NCBI RefSeq assembly: GCF_003851045.1
Contig: NZ_BFBX01000104.1
Span: 1-47,506, forward strand
Source: Paenibacillus sp. 598K
GTDB taxonomy: Bacteria; Bacillota; Bacilli; Paenibacillales; Paenibacillaceae
DNA: 47,506 nucleotides
Reading direction: 5' to 3'
The notes beneath the pieces were generated by a model. It made no database searches, was not told the origin of the DNA, and saw only the letters and a list, made by a program, of their open reading frames with translations. The translations under genes and the position numbers were made by a program. This document shows, one piece after another, positions 25,292 through 33,576 of the stretch. Numbering within the stretch: position 1 is the first letter of the stretch; each line of letters opens with the position of its first letter.

Positions 25292-26276
25292 AAAGGCAGC
25301 CTCCTATGGGCTGGTGCTCCTATTCATCATCCTGCTTAATTTCTGGCTTCCCCGGCTGCTGCCGGGGGGGCCCGTCGACTATATTACGGGCGGCGGCGCC
25401 GAGGGGGCCGTATTTCTAACAGAAGCGCAAAAGGCCGCGATGCTGGAGTATTACAAGCTTAACGCTTCGCTGGGCGAACAATTTAGGCAGTATATGAAAG
25501 GCATCGCCACGTTCGAATTCGGCTTGTCCGTCGGTCAGAAGGCGCCGGTATACGAGGTCATCCTGGCACGGCTGCCATGGACGCTGCTCATCGTCGGATT
25601 GGCCAGCTTGTTATCGATCGTGATCGGATTGCTAGCCGGATTGTACTCTGCGTGGAAGCACCCTGGCCGGACGGATCGCGGGCTCTTCCTGTCGATGCTG
25701 GGCATCAGCTCGATCCCTGAGTTTCTGATCGGCATGACGTTGCTGATCGCGCTGGCGGCGAAGCTCGGCTGGTTCCCGCTTAGCGGGGCCAGGACCGCGT
25801 TTTTGCGCAGCGACTCATCCTGGGAGGCGGCGCTCGATGTGCTGCGGCATGCGGCGCTGCCAGCGCTGACGCTGACGCTCAGCAGTCTGGCGGGCTTGTA
25901 CCTGCTCATGCGCAATGAAGCGCTGCGGGTGCGCGAGGAGCCCTATATCGAATTCGCTGCTGCGAAGGGCGCAAGCTCGCGGGTCATCGTGTTCCGGCAT
26001 ATCGCTCGCAATGCGTCATTGCCGCTGGTGACGCTGATTATGATCCGCATGGGGATGCTGATCGCCGGCTCGATCCTGGTGGAGACGGTATTCGCCTATC
26101 CGGGGATCGGCAAGCTGCTGCAGGAGGCGATCCTCGGTCGGGACTACCCGCTCCTGCATGGACTGTTCCTGCTGATCACGCTTTTCGTGCTCCTGCTAAA
26201 CCTGATCGGCGACCTGCTCTACCCTTATCTGGACCCTAGGATTCGCAAGGCAGAGAACAGCGGGGTGAGCGGATGA
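25278..26276 (+). CDS. ABC importer permease, OppB/DppB type
   Basis: The 332-residue protein has about six transmembrane helices and the conserved permease loop EPYIEFAAAKGASSRVIVFRHIARNA (the EAA motif), with the ending FAYPGIGKLLQEAILGRDYPLLHG of OppB-type proteins. The N-terminal LNFWLPRLLPGGPVDYITG is also typical. The start ATG overlaps the binding-protein stop by 14 bases without its own strong ribosome site, indicating translational coupling. It shares ATGA with the next gene. Confidence 0.92.
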   Translation: MSASKKAASYGLVLLFIILLNFWLPRLLPGGPVDYITGGGAEGAVFLTEAQKAAMLEYYKLNASLGEQFRQYMKGIATFEFGLSVGQKAPVYEVILARLPWTLLIVGLASLLSIVIGLLAGLYSAWKHPGRTDRGLFLSMLGISSIPEFLIGMTLLIALAAKLGWFPLSGARTAFLRSDSSWEAALDVLRHAALPALTLTLSSLAGLYLLMRNEALRVREEPYIEFAAAKGASSRVIVFRHIARNASLPLVTLIMIRMGMLIAGSILVETVFAYPGIGKLLQEAILGRDYPLLHGLFLLITLFVLLLNLIGDLLYPYLDPRIRKAENSGVSG

Positions 26277-27937
26277 AGCGGACTCTCAGCTGGTCACAGC
26301 TCGTTGGGATCGCAGGATTTGCGGGGTTCGTCCTGATCGCATGGCTCGGTCCATTGACGGTGAGTCATGCGCCGATGGCTATTGATGGAGAACGGCTCAT
26401 GCCCCCCTCCGCCGAGTATTGGCTCGGCACCAATATGATCGGGCAGGACCTGTACAGCCAGCTCATCTATGGAGCGAGGATGACGTTGGGGGTCGGCATG
26501 ACTGTAGCGCTCCTCAGCACCTTCCTTAGCGTCAGCCTTGGCCTGCTGGCAGGCTATTCGCATCGGCTCGACCCGCTGCTGAACGGGATCGCCAATATGT
26601 TGCTCGTGCTGCCCTCGCTGCTGCTTATCCTGATCGTAGCCTCCTTTACGGGCGGCGGCACATGGCAGCTCATCCTGACCTTGAGCCTGCTGACCTGGCC
26701 GGGCTACATGCGGTTGATCCGCGCCTCCACGCTCTCGCTGAGGGAGAGGGAGTTCGTAAAGGCAGCGCAGCTCTACCAAGGGAAGACCGGTTATATCCTG
26801 CGGCGTCATCTGCTGCCGTTCATCTGGCCGCTTGCGCGGACGAAGTTTATCATCGCCTTCCAGACCGCGGTGGCGATGGAGGCGAGCCTCGCCTTCCTGG
26901 GCATCGGCGATCCGAGCACGGTGTCGTGGGGGAGGATGCTGCATGAGGCGTTCTCTCGCACGCAGACGTTCCTGACGGACGCCTGGCTCTGGTCGATCGT
27001 CCCGCCTGCGGCAGCGATCCTGCTCGTCATCGTGGCGCTTGCCTTGCTCGGCGAGAGCAGCGCGCGAGGCCCGTCGTTCGCAGCGCAGTCGGGACGGCGC
27101 GCGGGACATCAAGCAGCGGGTCAGCGAGCGGATCACGGCGTCGCAGATCAGCCCAGTACCGGGGATGATGCAGCTCCGAGTCGGACGAAGGATGAGGCGA
27201 AGTCAGGAGAGGCGGCGATCGTCGTCCGCGATCTTCAGGTGACGTATGCGGATCGGATCATCGTCCATCCCATCAGCTTTGAGGTGCGGCAGGGCTCCAT
27301 TACGAGTCTGGTCGGCGAGTCGGGCTCAGGCAAGACGACGCTGGCCAGAGCGGTGTATGGACTCGTGCCGGCCGTCTCGGTCGAGGGGGAGGCGCGGGTG
27401 AACGGACGTCCGATCTACGATGCAGGCTCCGCTGCCGCGATGGAGCGCTGGGTGGACGCCGCCTTCATTATGCAGGACCCGCGCAGCAGCTTCAACCCGA
27501 TCCTGACGATCGGCCAACAGTTCTACGAAGCGATGCGTCGACAGCGGACGCGGGCCGAGCGGCAGATCGCCGCTATCGCGGCATTGGAGGAGGTGCAGCT
27601 CGACGCGCATGTGCTGTCCTGTTATCCGCATCAGTTAAGCGGAGGGATGCTCAGTCGGGCGTTGATTGCCCTGGCCCTCGTCAACAAGCCGCGTGTGCTG
27701 ATCGCCGACGAACCGACAGGAGCGCTCGACCCGCTCGTCAAGCGGGAGGTGTTCGACCTCCTCGTGGCCAAAGTGAGAGAGCATCGGATGGCGTTGCTCC
27801 TCATCACGCATGATATCCCTGCTGCGCGGCATATCTCGGACGAGATCATCGCGCTGCGGGAGGGGAGGCGGGTCGAGGCGCATCTCGACCAGGAAGCCGG
27901 GCGCAGGGAACCTAGTGCGGCTGTCGGTAGAGCCTGA
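26273..27937 (+). CDS. Fused ABC importer permease-ATPase (OppC + OppD in one chain)
   Basis: The 554-residue protein is uninterrupted in frame. Residues 1-260 are an OppC-type permease, with APSAEYWLGTNxxGQDLYSQLIYGAR-like start and EAA loop FVKAAQLYQGKTGYILRRH at about 161-179. Residues 261-315 form a hydrophilic Arg/Gln/Ala-rich linker. Residues 316-554 are an OppD-type ATPase with Walker A GESGSGKT (348-355), Q401, signature LSGGM (455-459), Walker B LIADEP (476-481) and H513. Oligopeptide importers normally keep these as separate proteins. A gene fusion is more likely than a sequencing artefact because a 55-residue linker has replaced the intergenic region. Confidence 0.9.
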   Translation: MKRTLSWSQLVGIAGFAGFVLIAWLGPLTVSHAPMAIDGERLMPPSAEYWLGTNMIGQDLYSQLIYGARMTLGVGMTVALLSTFLSVSLGLLAGYSHRLDPLLNGIANMLLVLPSLLLILIVASFTGGGTWQLILTLSLLTWPGYMRLIRASTLSLREREFVKAAQLYQGKTGYILRRHLLPFIWPLARTKFIIAFQTAVAMEASLAFLGIGDPSTVSWGRMLHEAFSRTQTFLTDAWLWSIVPPAAAILLVIVALALLGESSARGPSFAAQSGRRAGHQAAGQRADHGVADQPSTGDDAAPSRTKDEAKSGEAAIVVRDLQVTYADRIIVHPISFEVRQGSITSLVGESGSGKTTLARAVYGLVPAVSVEGEARVNGRPIYDAGSAAAMERWVDAAFIMQDPRSSFNPILTIGQQFYEAMRRQRTRAERQIAAIAALEEVQLDAHVLSCYPHQLSGGMLSRALIALALVNKPRVLIADEPTGALDPLVKREVFDLLVAKVREHRMALLLITHDIPAARHISDEIIALREGRRVEAHLDQEAGRREPSAAVGRA

Positions 27938-27977
27938 TCTATCGATCGCCGCGAGAGGGGAAGGAGGAGCAGAAGAG

Positions 27978-28715
27978 ATGTTATATCTGGACAAGGTATC
28001 CAAGCAGTACAGCGGCGGGGGCAAGGGCGCTCGCGTCGTCAAGGCGGTGGACGGGGTGTCGTGCGAGCTGATGGAGGATGAGATCTTCGCCTTGATCGGC
28101 GAATCGGGCTCGGGCAAGTCGACGCTGGCCGAGCTGATCGTCGGCCTGCAGCAGCCCACCTCCGGCAGCATCGTCTGGCGAGAGCGGCAGACGCCCGCCA
28201 TACAGATGGTGTTCCAGAATCCGGATCGCTCTATGAATCCCTACTGGAAGGTAAGGGACATCGTTGCTGAGCCGCTGCGGCTGAGCGGCTATCCGAAGCA
28301 AGCCGCATGGCTGGCGGCGGAGGAGCTGCTCGCCAAGGTGAAGCTCTCCTCCGAATATATGGACCGTCTGCCTGCGCAGTGCTCCGGCGGCCAGAAGCAG
28401 CGGATCGCGATCGCCAGAGCGCTGTCCATGTCGCCGAGGCTGCTCGTCGCCGACGAGATCACGTCTGCGCTGGACCCGATGATCGAAGCGGAGATCATGG
28501 CGCTGCTCCTCGAGCTGAAGCGCGCGGAAGGGATGTCCATCCTTTATATTACGCACCGGATCGAGACGATCGCCGGCTTTGCCGACCGGGTAGCGGTCAT
28601 GCGGAGCGGCACGATTCAGGAGATCGGAGACACCGCAGCGGTATTCCATCGGCCGTCGTCGGCGTATACCCGTGAGCTGATTCAGGCCTCGTCGTATGAT
28701 AGGACTCCCTCATAA
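27978..28715 (+). CDS. ABC importer ATPase, OppF/DppF type
   Basis: The 245-residue ATPase has Walker A GESGSGKS (41-48), signature SGGQKQ, Walker B LLVADEITSALDP and a typical FQNPDRSMNPYWKV Q-loop region of peptide-importer ATPases. It lacks the C-terminal OppF extension with the iron-sulphur cysteines. I chose ATG 27978 because AAGGAGGAG lies eight bases upstream; the frame extends further 5' but overlaps the fused gene. It would pair with the ATPase half of the fused protein to form an asymmetric dimer. A hairpin terminator follows six bases after the stop. Confidence 0.9.
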   Translation: MLYLDKVSKQYSGGGKGARVVKAVDGVSCELMEDEIFALIGESGSGKSTLAELIVGLQQPTSGSIVWRERQTPAIQMVFQNPDRSMNPYWKVRDIVAEPLRLSGYPKQAAWLAAEELLAKVKLSSEYMDRLPAQCSGGQKQRIAIARALSMSPRLLVADEITSALDPMIEAEIMALLLELKRAEGMSILYITHRIETIAGFADRVAVMRSGTIQEIGDTAAVFHRPSSAYTRELIQASSYDRTPS

Positions 28716-28720
28716 AGCAT

Positions 28721-28748
28721 AGGCCGCCTCATATCGTATGGGCGGCCT
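28721..28748. terminator. Bidirectional hairpin terminator between convergent genes
   Basis: AGGCCGCC (28721-28728) pairs perfectly with GGCGGCCT (28741-28748). It lies between the ABC operon and the convergent dioxygenase gene. T-runs are short (TTATT), so efficiency is uncertain. Confidence 0.6.
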
Positions 28749-28758
28749 TATTCCGGAT

Positions 28759-29607
28759 TTATTTGCTCCCCGGCACAGGCTTGTCGTTATAGTGGCCGCG
28801 CGGTTTTTTGCCGCTCCACCTTGGATCGACAGGGTCGAGCGAGGATTGGTAGCGGGTGTCCACGCTGAGCCGATACTGCGCGGTCGTATTCTCGAGCGAG
28901 CAGTGCATGAGGAACATGCCGAAGATGAGTACGTCGCCGGCCTGGAATTCGGTGGTCGCCCACTTGCCGCCATACCGTTCCGTGATGACCAGCGGATCGT
29001 CGGTGTAGGCGCCGATGCCGTCGCGATCCGAGTCCTTGGCCCCGTAAGATTGCTTGAGCGACTCGAAACGGTGAGAGTTCAGGCAGAGCGCCAGCCCGCC
29101 CATCTCATAGCTGATGTCTCCCAGAGGCGACCAGACCGTATACAGGTTGTGGGTGCCGCGTCCCATATAGACGATGTCGTAGTGCGCGCCGGTATAATCG
29201 CCCTTGCTTACGGCCCGCAGCCATTTATATCGGTAGGTCAACGATTTCGCGCCCAGCAGTTGATCAAAAAAGCCCATCACATGCTCGCCGTTCAGCACAT
29301 CTAGCAGCTCAGGCAAGTCCTCGTGCAGCCCGCCCATGAAGATCGATTTGCTCCCATCAGCCGTGAAGCCCTCCTCCAGCAGCGTATCCCTTCCAAGCTT
29401 GCCCATCTTGTCGATCTTGCTCAGCACCGCCGTCCTGGCCCGCAGCACCTGCTCCCGGTCATGGAAGCCCCGCAGCAGCAAATAGCCGTCTTCCTCCATA
29501 CGCGCTCTCAGCGCATCCGTATCGCCCAACACATCGTTCGAATCCCGCAGCTCCTCCAGATGAGGCCCGCCCAGCTCCAGCTCGCGGCTACCTACCTTAA
29601 CGTTCAA
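28759..29607 (-). CDS. Phytanoyl-CoA dioxygenase (PhyH) family protein
   Basis: About 282 residues. PhyH-type Fe(II)/2-oxoglutarate oxygenases have a jelly-roll fold with an H-x-D...H triad. Numbering from the upstream TTG, the motif is H144-x-D146 (GAHYDIVY), the distal His is H237 (FLMHCSLEN), and R248 (YRLSVD) would bind 2-oxoglutarate. A typical opening FxxDGYLLLRGF is at about 40-50. TTG 29607 is preferred because GGAGGG lies seven bases upstream; TTG 29613 is too close to it. It is divergent from an AraC gene, which probably regulates it. The substrate is unknown; bacterial relatives act on various small molecules. Confidence 0.8.
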   Translation of the reverse strand: MNVKVGSRELELGGPHLEELRDSNDVLGDTDALRARMEEDGYLLLRGFHDREQVLRARTAVLSKIDKMGKLGRDTLLEEGFTADGSKSIFMGGLHEDLPELLDVLNGEHVMGFFDQLLGAKSLTYRYKWLRAVSKGDYTGAHYDIVYMGRGTHNLYTVWSPLGDISYEMGGLALCLNSHRFESLKQSYGAKDSDRDGIGAYTDDPLVITERYGGKWATTEFQAGDVLIFGMFLMHCSLENTTAQYRLSVDTRYQSSLDPVDPRWSGKKPRGHYNDKPVPGSK

Positions 29608-29668
29608 CGTCAAACCCTCCTTTGTAGTCGTGTAGGCTTATTGTAGTGGATCAAGTGGGGGCACGCCA

Positions 29669-29697
29669 TGGAACAGCGTTACAAAAACATGTATAAT
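29669..29697 (+). promoter_or_regulatory. Candidate promoter for the AraC regulator
   Basis: TGGAAC (29669-29674) and TATAAT (29692-29697) are 17 bases apart, about 40 bases before the AraC ATG. The -35 box is weak, which fits an activator- or self-regulated gene. Confidence 0.4.
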
Positions 29698-29738
29698 TGT
29701 CCTGATTATTGTGAGGGTAGAATGGAGGGCTTCAAGTC

Positions 29739-30557
29739 ATGACAATGATGGATATTCCTTATATACTGGATAATCGTACCGAGATGGCGGATCTGCAGTT
29801 CAGATCGTTATGGAAGGTGCGCGCGGACGAAACCTATCATGCGATCAAGCCGCAAGGCTTTGAATGTCCGGGCATATTTTTGACCTGCGAGGGGACGGGT
29901 ATCTGCATCGTGGACGGTCAACGGCATGTGCTGCCTGCCGATTCCTATTTTATCGTGCCGGAGGGCTTGCCATGCTCCTATCGTTGCGAGGGGAACGACG
30001 ACTGGCATTTTTACTTTATTCACTTTGATCCCTTCGGGCTGGTCGACGAGTTGGAGCTGCCCGTGATCGCGCCGACGGCGACGGGCCGGCTGGTCGAGGC
30101 TGCGCGACTGTGCGAGCGGATGATCGACGAGATGATCGTCCAGCCGCGCGGGTACGCGGTCGCGATGAGGCTGCGCGCGCAGGAGCTGATGCTGCTGCTC
30201 GCCAGAGAGCGGGATGAGGCGAGCAAGAGCCGTCATCCCGAGCTGGACGACATCCTCTACTGGATGCATCAGCATCTCGCGCAGCCCCTTGCCGTGGAAG
30301 CGCTCGTGCATCGCAGCGGGCTGTCGCGTTCGGTGTTTTTTGGGCGGTTCCGCGCCAGGACCGGCCTGTCGCCGAGCCAGTACATGCAACGGCTGAAGCT
30401 GGACTCGGCGAGAGCCTCGCTGGAGACGACCAGCCTGTCAGTCAAGCAGATCGCGGCCTCGCTGCAGTTCTACGACGAGTTCCACTTCTCTAAGCTGTTC
30501 AAGCAACAGTATGGCCTGAGCCCGCGAGCGTATCGCGAACGTCTGCGGGAGGGATAG
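29739..30557 (+). CDS. AraC-family transcriptional regulator
   Basis: The 272-residue protein has an N-terminal cupin-type sensor (about 20-150, with ADSYFIVPEGLPCSYRCEGNDDWHFYFIHFDP) and a C-terminal double helix-turn-helix (about 172-270). The AraC signature is seen in the second half: SVKQIAASLQFYDEFHFSKLFKQQYGLSPRAYRERLR. This layout is used by sugar and glycoside catabolism regulators. GGAGGG lies nine bases before the ATG. It is transcribed divergently from the PhyH-like gene, and the fucosidase lies downstream on the other strand, so either could be a target. Confidence 0.93.
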   Translation: MTMMDIPYILDNRTEMADLQFRSLWKVRADETYHAIKPQGFECPGIFLTCEGTGICIVDGQRHVLPADSYFIVPEGLPCSYRCEGNDDWHFYFIHFDPFGLVDELELPVIAPTATGRLVEAARLCERMIDEMIVQPRGYAVAMRLRAQELMLLLARERDEASKSRHPELDDILYWMHQHLAQPLAVEALVHRSGLSRSVFFGRFRARTGLSPSQYMQRLKLDSARASLETTSLSVKQIAASLQFYDEFHFSKLFKQQYGLSPRAYRERLREG

Positions 30558-30695
30558 CGGCGAGAGTGGGTAAAAGAGAAGAGACATGTGCAAGAATGGG
30601 AGGTGGGCGATGGCGGTCGAGGGGGCTTAGTTGAGGAGCGTGCGCAGAGAAAGGCGGCGCATGTCGCATCGCGCCGCCGCTTGCAGCCATGAGTA

Positions 30696-32003
30696 CTATC
30701 TCAGGAACAGCTCGATCACCGGCACCGTCACGTTAGGCTGCTTGACCGGCAACTGCAGCGTCAAGGTGTCGGCAGGGCGGCCTTCGTTGAAGGCGCCCGC
30801 CTCCATCGTCATCTCCTGCTCCCCCTCGACCATGCGGATCTCGGAGGCGTCGTTCAGCAGCTGCGCATACTCGACCTTGCCGGAGAAGCCGGGCAGGTGG
30901 AGGTTCTTGAACGGCCAACTGAAGATATGCAGATACAGCCGATGGGTGTCTGGGTTGTAGGTGAAGCGGCAGTCGCCTGGCGCGGCTAGGCCGTCCGGCG
31001 CAGCAGTGCAGCCATAGATCGAGCGGCTGTGGCGCTTCATCCATTCGCCGATCCCCCGGAGCCGGTCGACGGCGCGCTCGTCGATCTCGCCGCGTCCGGT
31101 CGGGCCGACGTTGAGCAGTAGATTGCCGCCCTTGGCGACCGTATCGATCAGCATCTTGACCAGCGTGTCGACGCTCTTCCACGACTCCTCGTCGCGGTAG
31201 TAGCCCCAAGAGCCGCTGAACGTATGACAGGCTTCCCAGATGACGCGGCGTCCGCCGACCCGTATCCACCCGCGCGGCTGGTATTGCTCCGGCGTCGTGA
31301 TGTCGCCGGGAATGCCGAGCCGATCATTGAGCATGATCTGCGGCTGCAGCTCGCGCACCATCCGGATGAACCGCTCGCTTTGCCACTCCTGCGCCCCCTT
31401 GCCGGGGAAGCCCTCGAGCGGCGGGATCGAGAAGTCGAGGAACATGACGTCGATCTTGCCGTACTCGGTCAGCAGCTCGCGCGTCTGCGCGAACATGAAG
31501 TCGATATACCGCTGCCAGTCCTTCTCTCTCTGCGCGTCCAGGAACGCCTGGTTGTACCGCAGCGGATGCTTCACATCGACGGTGTAGTGCGGATGATGCC
31601 AGTCGAGCAGCGAGTAGTAGAGGCCGGCGCGGATGTCGCGAGCCCGGAAGGCGTCGAGCATCGGTCGCAGCAGATCGCGTCCCGCCGGCGTGTGCATTAC
31701 GTTGTAGTCGGTCTGCTTGGTGTCCCAGAGGCAGAAGCCCTCATGGTGCTTGGCGGTGACGACGAAGTATTTCATCCCGGCATCGGCCGCCAGCTGCGCC
31801 CATAGCTCAGGATCGTACAGATCGGGGTCGAAGCGTTTAAAGTATTTGTGGTATTGCTCATTCGTCATGAACTCGCGCCCCTTTAGCCACTCGTGACGAG
31901 CGCCGAGGGCATAGAGTCCCCAGTGGATGTACATGCCGAAGCGGGCCTCGGTGAACCATTTGGAATCGCCGGTCACCGGCGCGATATCGTAATCGAATCT
32001 CAT
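30696..32003 (-). CDS. Alpha-L-fucosidase, GH29
   Basis: The 435-residue enzyme has the GH29 opening WFTEARFGMYIHWGLYALGARHEWL, the TAKHHEGFCLWDTK active-site block at about 83-96, and the catalytic nucleophile Asp at about 190 (IDVMFLDF). A C-terminal beta domain follows. It would release alpha-L-fucose from glycans. There is no signal peptide, so it acts in the cytoplasm on imported oligosaccharides. GGAGGAGA precedes the ATG. The acid/base residue is variable in GH29 and I cannot name it. A Gfo/Idh dehydrogenase precedes it on the same strand, 128 bases upstream. Confidence 0.9.
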   Translation of the reverse strand: MRFDYDIAPVTGDSKWFTEARFGMYIHWGLYALGARHEWLKGREFMTNEQYHKYFKRFDPDLYDPELWAQLAADAGMKYFVVTAKHHEGFCLWDTKQTDYNVMHTPAGRDLLRPMLDAFRARDIRAGLYYSLLDWHHPHYTVDVKHPLRYNQAFLDAQREKDWQRYIDFMFAQTRELLTEYGKIDVMFLDFSIPPLEGFPGKGAQEWQSERFIRMVRELQPQIMLNDRLGIPGDITTPEQYQPRGWIRVGGRRVIWEACHTFSGSWGYYRDEESWKSVDTLVKMLIDTVAKGGNLLLNVGPTGRGEIDERAVDRLRGIGEWMKRHSRSIYGCTAAPDGLAAPGDCRFTYNPDTHRLYLHIFSWPFKNLHLPGFSGKVEYAQLLNDASEIRMVEGEQEMTMEAGAFNEGRPADTLTLQLPVKQPNVTVPVIELFLR

Positions 32004-32131
32004 ATGAATCTCCTCCTGAGGGTGGTATGGTGACAGCTCATGTCAACGCGATACCGCGTCACTAGAAAGGCGAATGCCAACGTGCATAGGAACTTGGAGC
32101 GCGGGCTCTAATCCGACGCAGTGCCTGCGCA

Positions 32132-33205
32132 CTACAATCCCAGCGACGCCCGGAACTCGCGGAGTCGGATGCGCTCGCCGTCCTGCTCGGCGCTGCGGCG
32201 CAGCGCCTCCATGAGGACGATCGTCTCGATGCCCTCATGGATGTCGGGCGCAGGCGTCCGGCCAGTGTCGAGACAGTCGGCGAAGTACTCAATATAGTTC
32301 TGATACTCGCCCGCATGATGACTCTCGCCCTCGAAGCGGAAGTAGTAGCTGTGCTTGTCGTCGAACGTGTGTGTCTGCTTGCCCTCTCCGGCAAAGTGGG
32401 TATGGTAGCGCAGATTGAGATATTCGGCGCGACTCGTGCCCTCTGTACCGCGCAACGTGCATTCGATCGAGGGCGCGAGCTCGCGGCTCAGCGTCGGCAG
32501 CGTATAGCTGCCGGAGACGGTGGCGATCCGGCCGGCGCTGTCGCGCATTACGAAGCGCAGGCTGTCCCACGCTTCGAGTCCGTAGCTGCGGCTGGTCGAG
32601 CTGACCGTGCCGAAGCCGCTCGCCTCGGTGATCTCGCCGAGATACCAGCGGGCCAGATCGACGGCATGGATCATGAAGTTGTACATCCAGCTAAAGCCGC
32701 TCTGGCGGCTCCAGCCGCGCTCGAGGAACCAGCGGCCGTCGGTGATGTAAGACGCTTCGACCGTCTGCAGCTCGCCGTGGCGACCAGTCTCAAAGTCGCG
32801 GCGCTGGTGCAGCATCGGCTCGAAGAATCGCGAGCTCTGGCCGACGAATACGTGCTTGCCGCTGCGCTCCGCCAGCTCCCGCAGCTCAGCTGCGCCCTCC
32901 AGCGATGTGAGCAGCGGCTTCGTGCAGATGACATGCTTGCCGGCGGCCAGCGCCTGCTCGATGTGCTCGCGGTGCAGCTGATCCGGCGTATAGATGGCGA
33001 TGACGTCCAGCTCGGGATCGTCCAGCAGCTCGCGATAGGAGGTCGTCCAGCGGTCCAAGCCGAACTCCTCGGCGCGCTCCCGACATACAGACTCGTTCAG
33101 ATCGCATACCTTGCCCAGCTTCCATTGACGGCTCTGGAGCGCAGCCGACAGGATGCTGCGGCCCTCGCCGAGGCCGACGACGCCGAGCGTGTAGATCTTG
33201 CCCAT
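32132..33205 (-). CDS. Gfo/Idh/MocA family NAD(P)-dependent sugar oxidoreductase
   Basis: The 357-residue enzyme has an N-terminal Rossmann fold with VVGLGEGRSILSAAL and the AIYTPDQLHREHIEQALAAGKHVICTKPL stretch, whose EKP-type Lys (here TKP) is the catalytic lysine position. The substrate domain has an FMIHAVDLARWYLGE block carrying the conserved H-x-x-D motif. The family oxidises or reduces sugars and inositols, or acts on glycosides. ATG 33205 is chosen for AAAGGA eight bases upstream; ATG 33214 overlaps that site. It lies upstream of the fucosidase on the same strand and may be its operon partner, but the 128-base gap leaves this open. Confidence 0.9.
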   Translation of the reverse strand: MGKIYTLGVVGLGEGRSILSAALQSRQWKLGKVCDLNESVCRERAEEFGLDRWTTSYRELLDDPELDVIAIYTPDQLHREHIEQALAAGKHVICTKPLLTSLEGAAELRELAERSGKHVFVGQSSRFFEPMLHQRRDFETGRHGELQTVEASYITDGRWFLERGWSRQSGFSWMYNFMIHAVDLARWYLGEITEASGFGTVSSTSRSYGLEAWDSLRFVMRDSAGRIATVSGSYTLPTLSRELAPSIECTLRGTEGTSRAEYLNLRYHTHFAGEGKQTHTFDDKHSYYFRFEGESHHAGEYQNYIEYFADCLDTGRTPAPDIHEGIETIVLMEALRRSAEQDGERIRLREFRASLGL

Positions 33206-33231
33206 AGTGTTCATCCTTTCTCTGGCCGTCC

Positions 33232-33333
33232 TTAGACAGCAAGGGAGGTTTTGGCGTTCAGCTCGTTGCAAGCGTTACCAAACTTGGTTCCCATTATGCC
33301 GACTGCCCGCGCATTCGTAAACACTCGTTTCAT
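33232..33333 (-). CDS. Possible small peptide of 33 residues
   Basis: An ATG at 33333 follows GGAG by nine bases and opens a basic peptide containing KRVFTNARAVGIMGTKFGN and ending TSLAV. The frame also extends upstream to 33423 without a good start. It lies in the 371-base gap between the Gfo/Idh gene and the response-regulator gene. The ribosome site is the only support, so it may be a chance frame or the remnant of a structured element. Confidence 0.3.
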   Translation of the reverse strand: MKRVFTNARAVGIMGTKFGNACNELNAKTSLAV

Positions 33334-33534
33334 TTTGCGCCACTCCATTCTTGTTAGAAGGGACCCTACCTTTCCTTCGGGAGCATCCAAATGTTCGGCA
33401 GATGTCCCGAAAACCCTTGCCATGCCTGGGCCGAGGGCCGGAGTGCGTCAGATCACAGCGCGCCGCGCCGTTTTTGACATATAATATTCACGCCTTCTGA
33501 CTCTTTCGGGTCATGCGAGCGCTGCATGGCTGCG

Positions 33535-33549
33535 TTACCCTAAGGGTAA
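33535..33549. promoter_or_regulatory. Palindrome TTACCCTAAGGGTAA upstream of the response regulator
   Basis: This is a perfect 7-1-7 inverted repeat just before the ribosome binding site of the LuxR-type response regulator. GGG/CCC dyads of this style are bound by NarL/NreC-like regulators, so autoregulation is possible. A TATAAT at 33480-33485 has no usable -35 box. Confidence 0.4.
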
Positions 33550-33576
33550 GGCACAGGAAGGAGGACGAACCCGCAT

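Noticed and set aside
33474..33485. TTGACA next to TATAAT as a promoter of the response regulator
   Set aside because: The hexamers are only a base or two apart and overlap, so they cannot form a -35/-10 pair.
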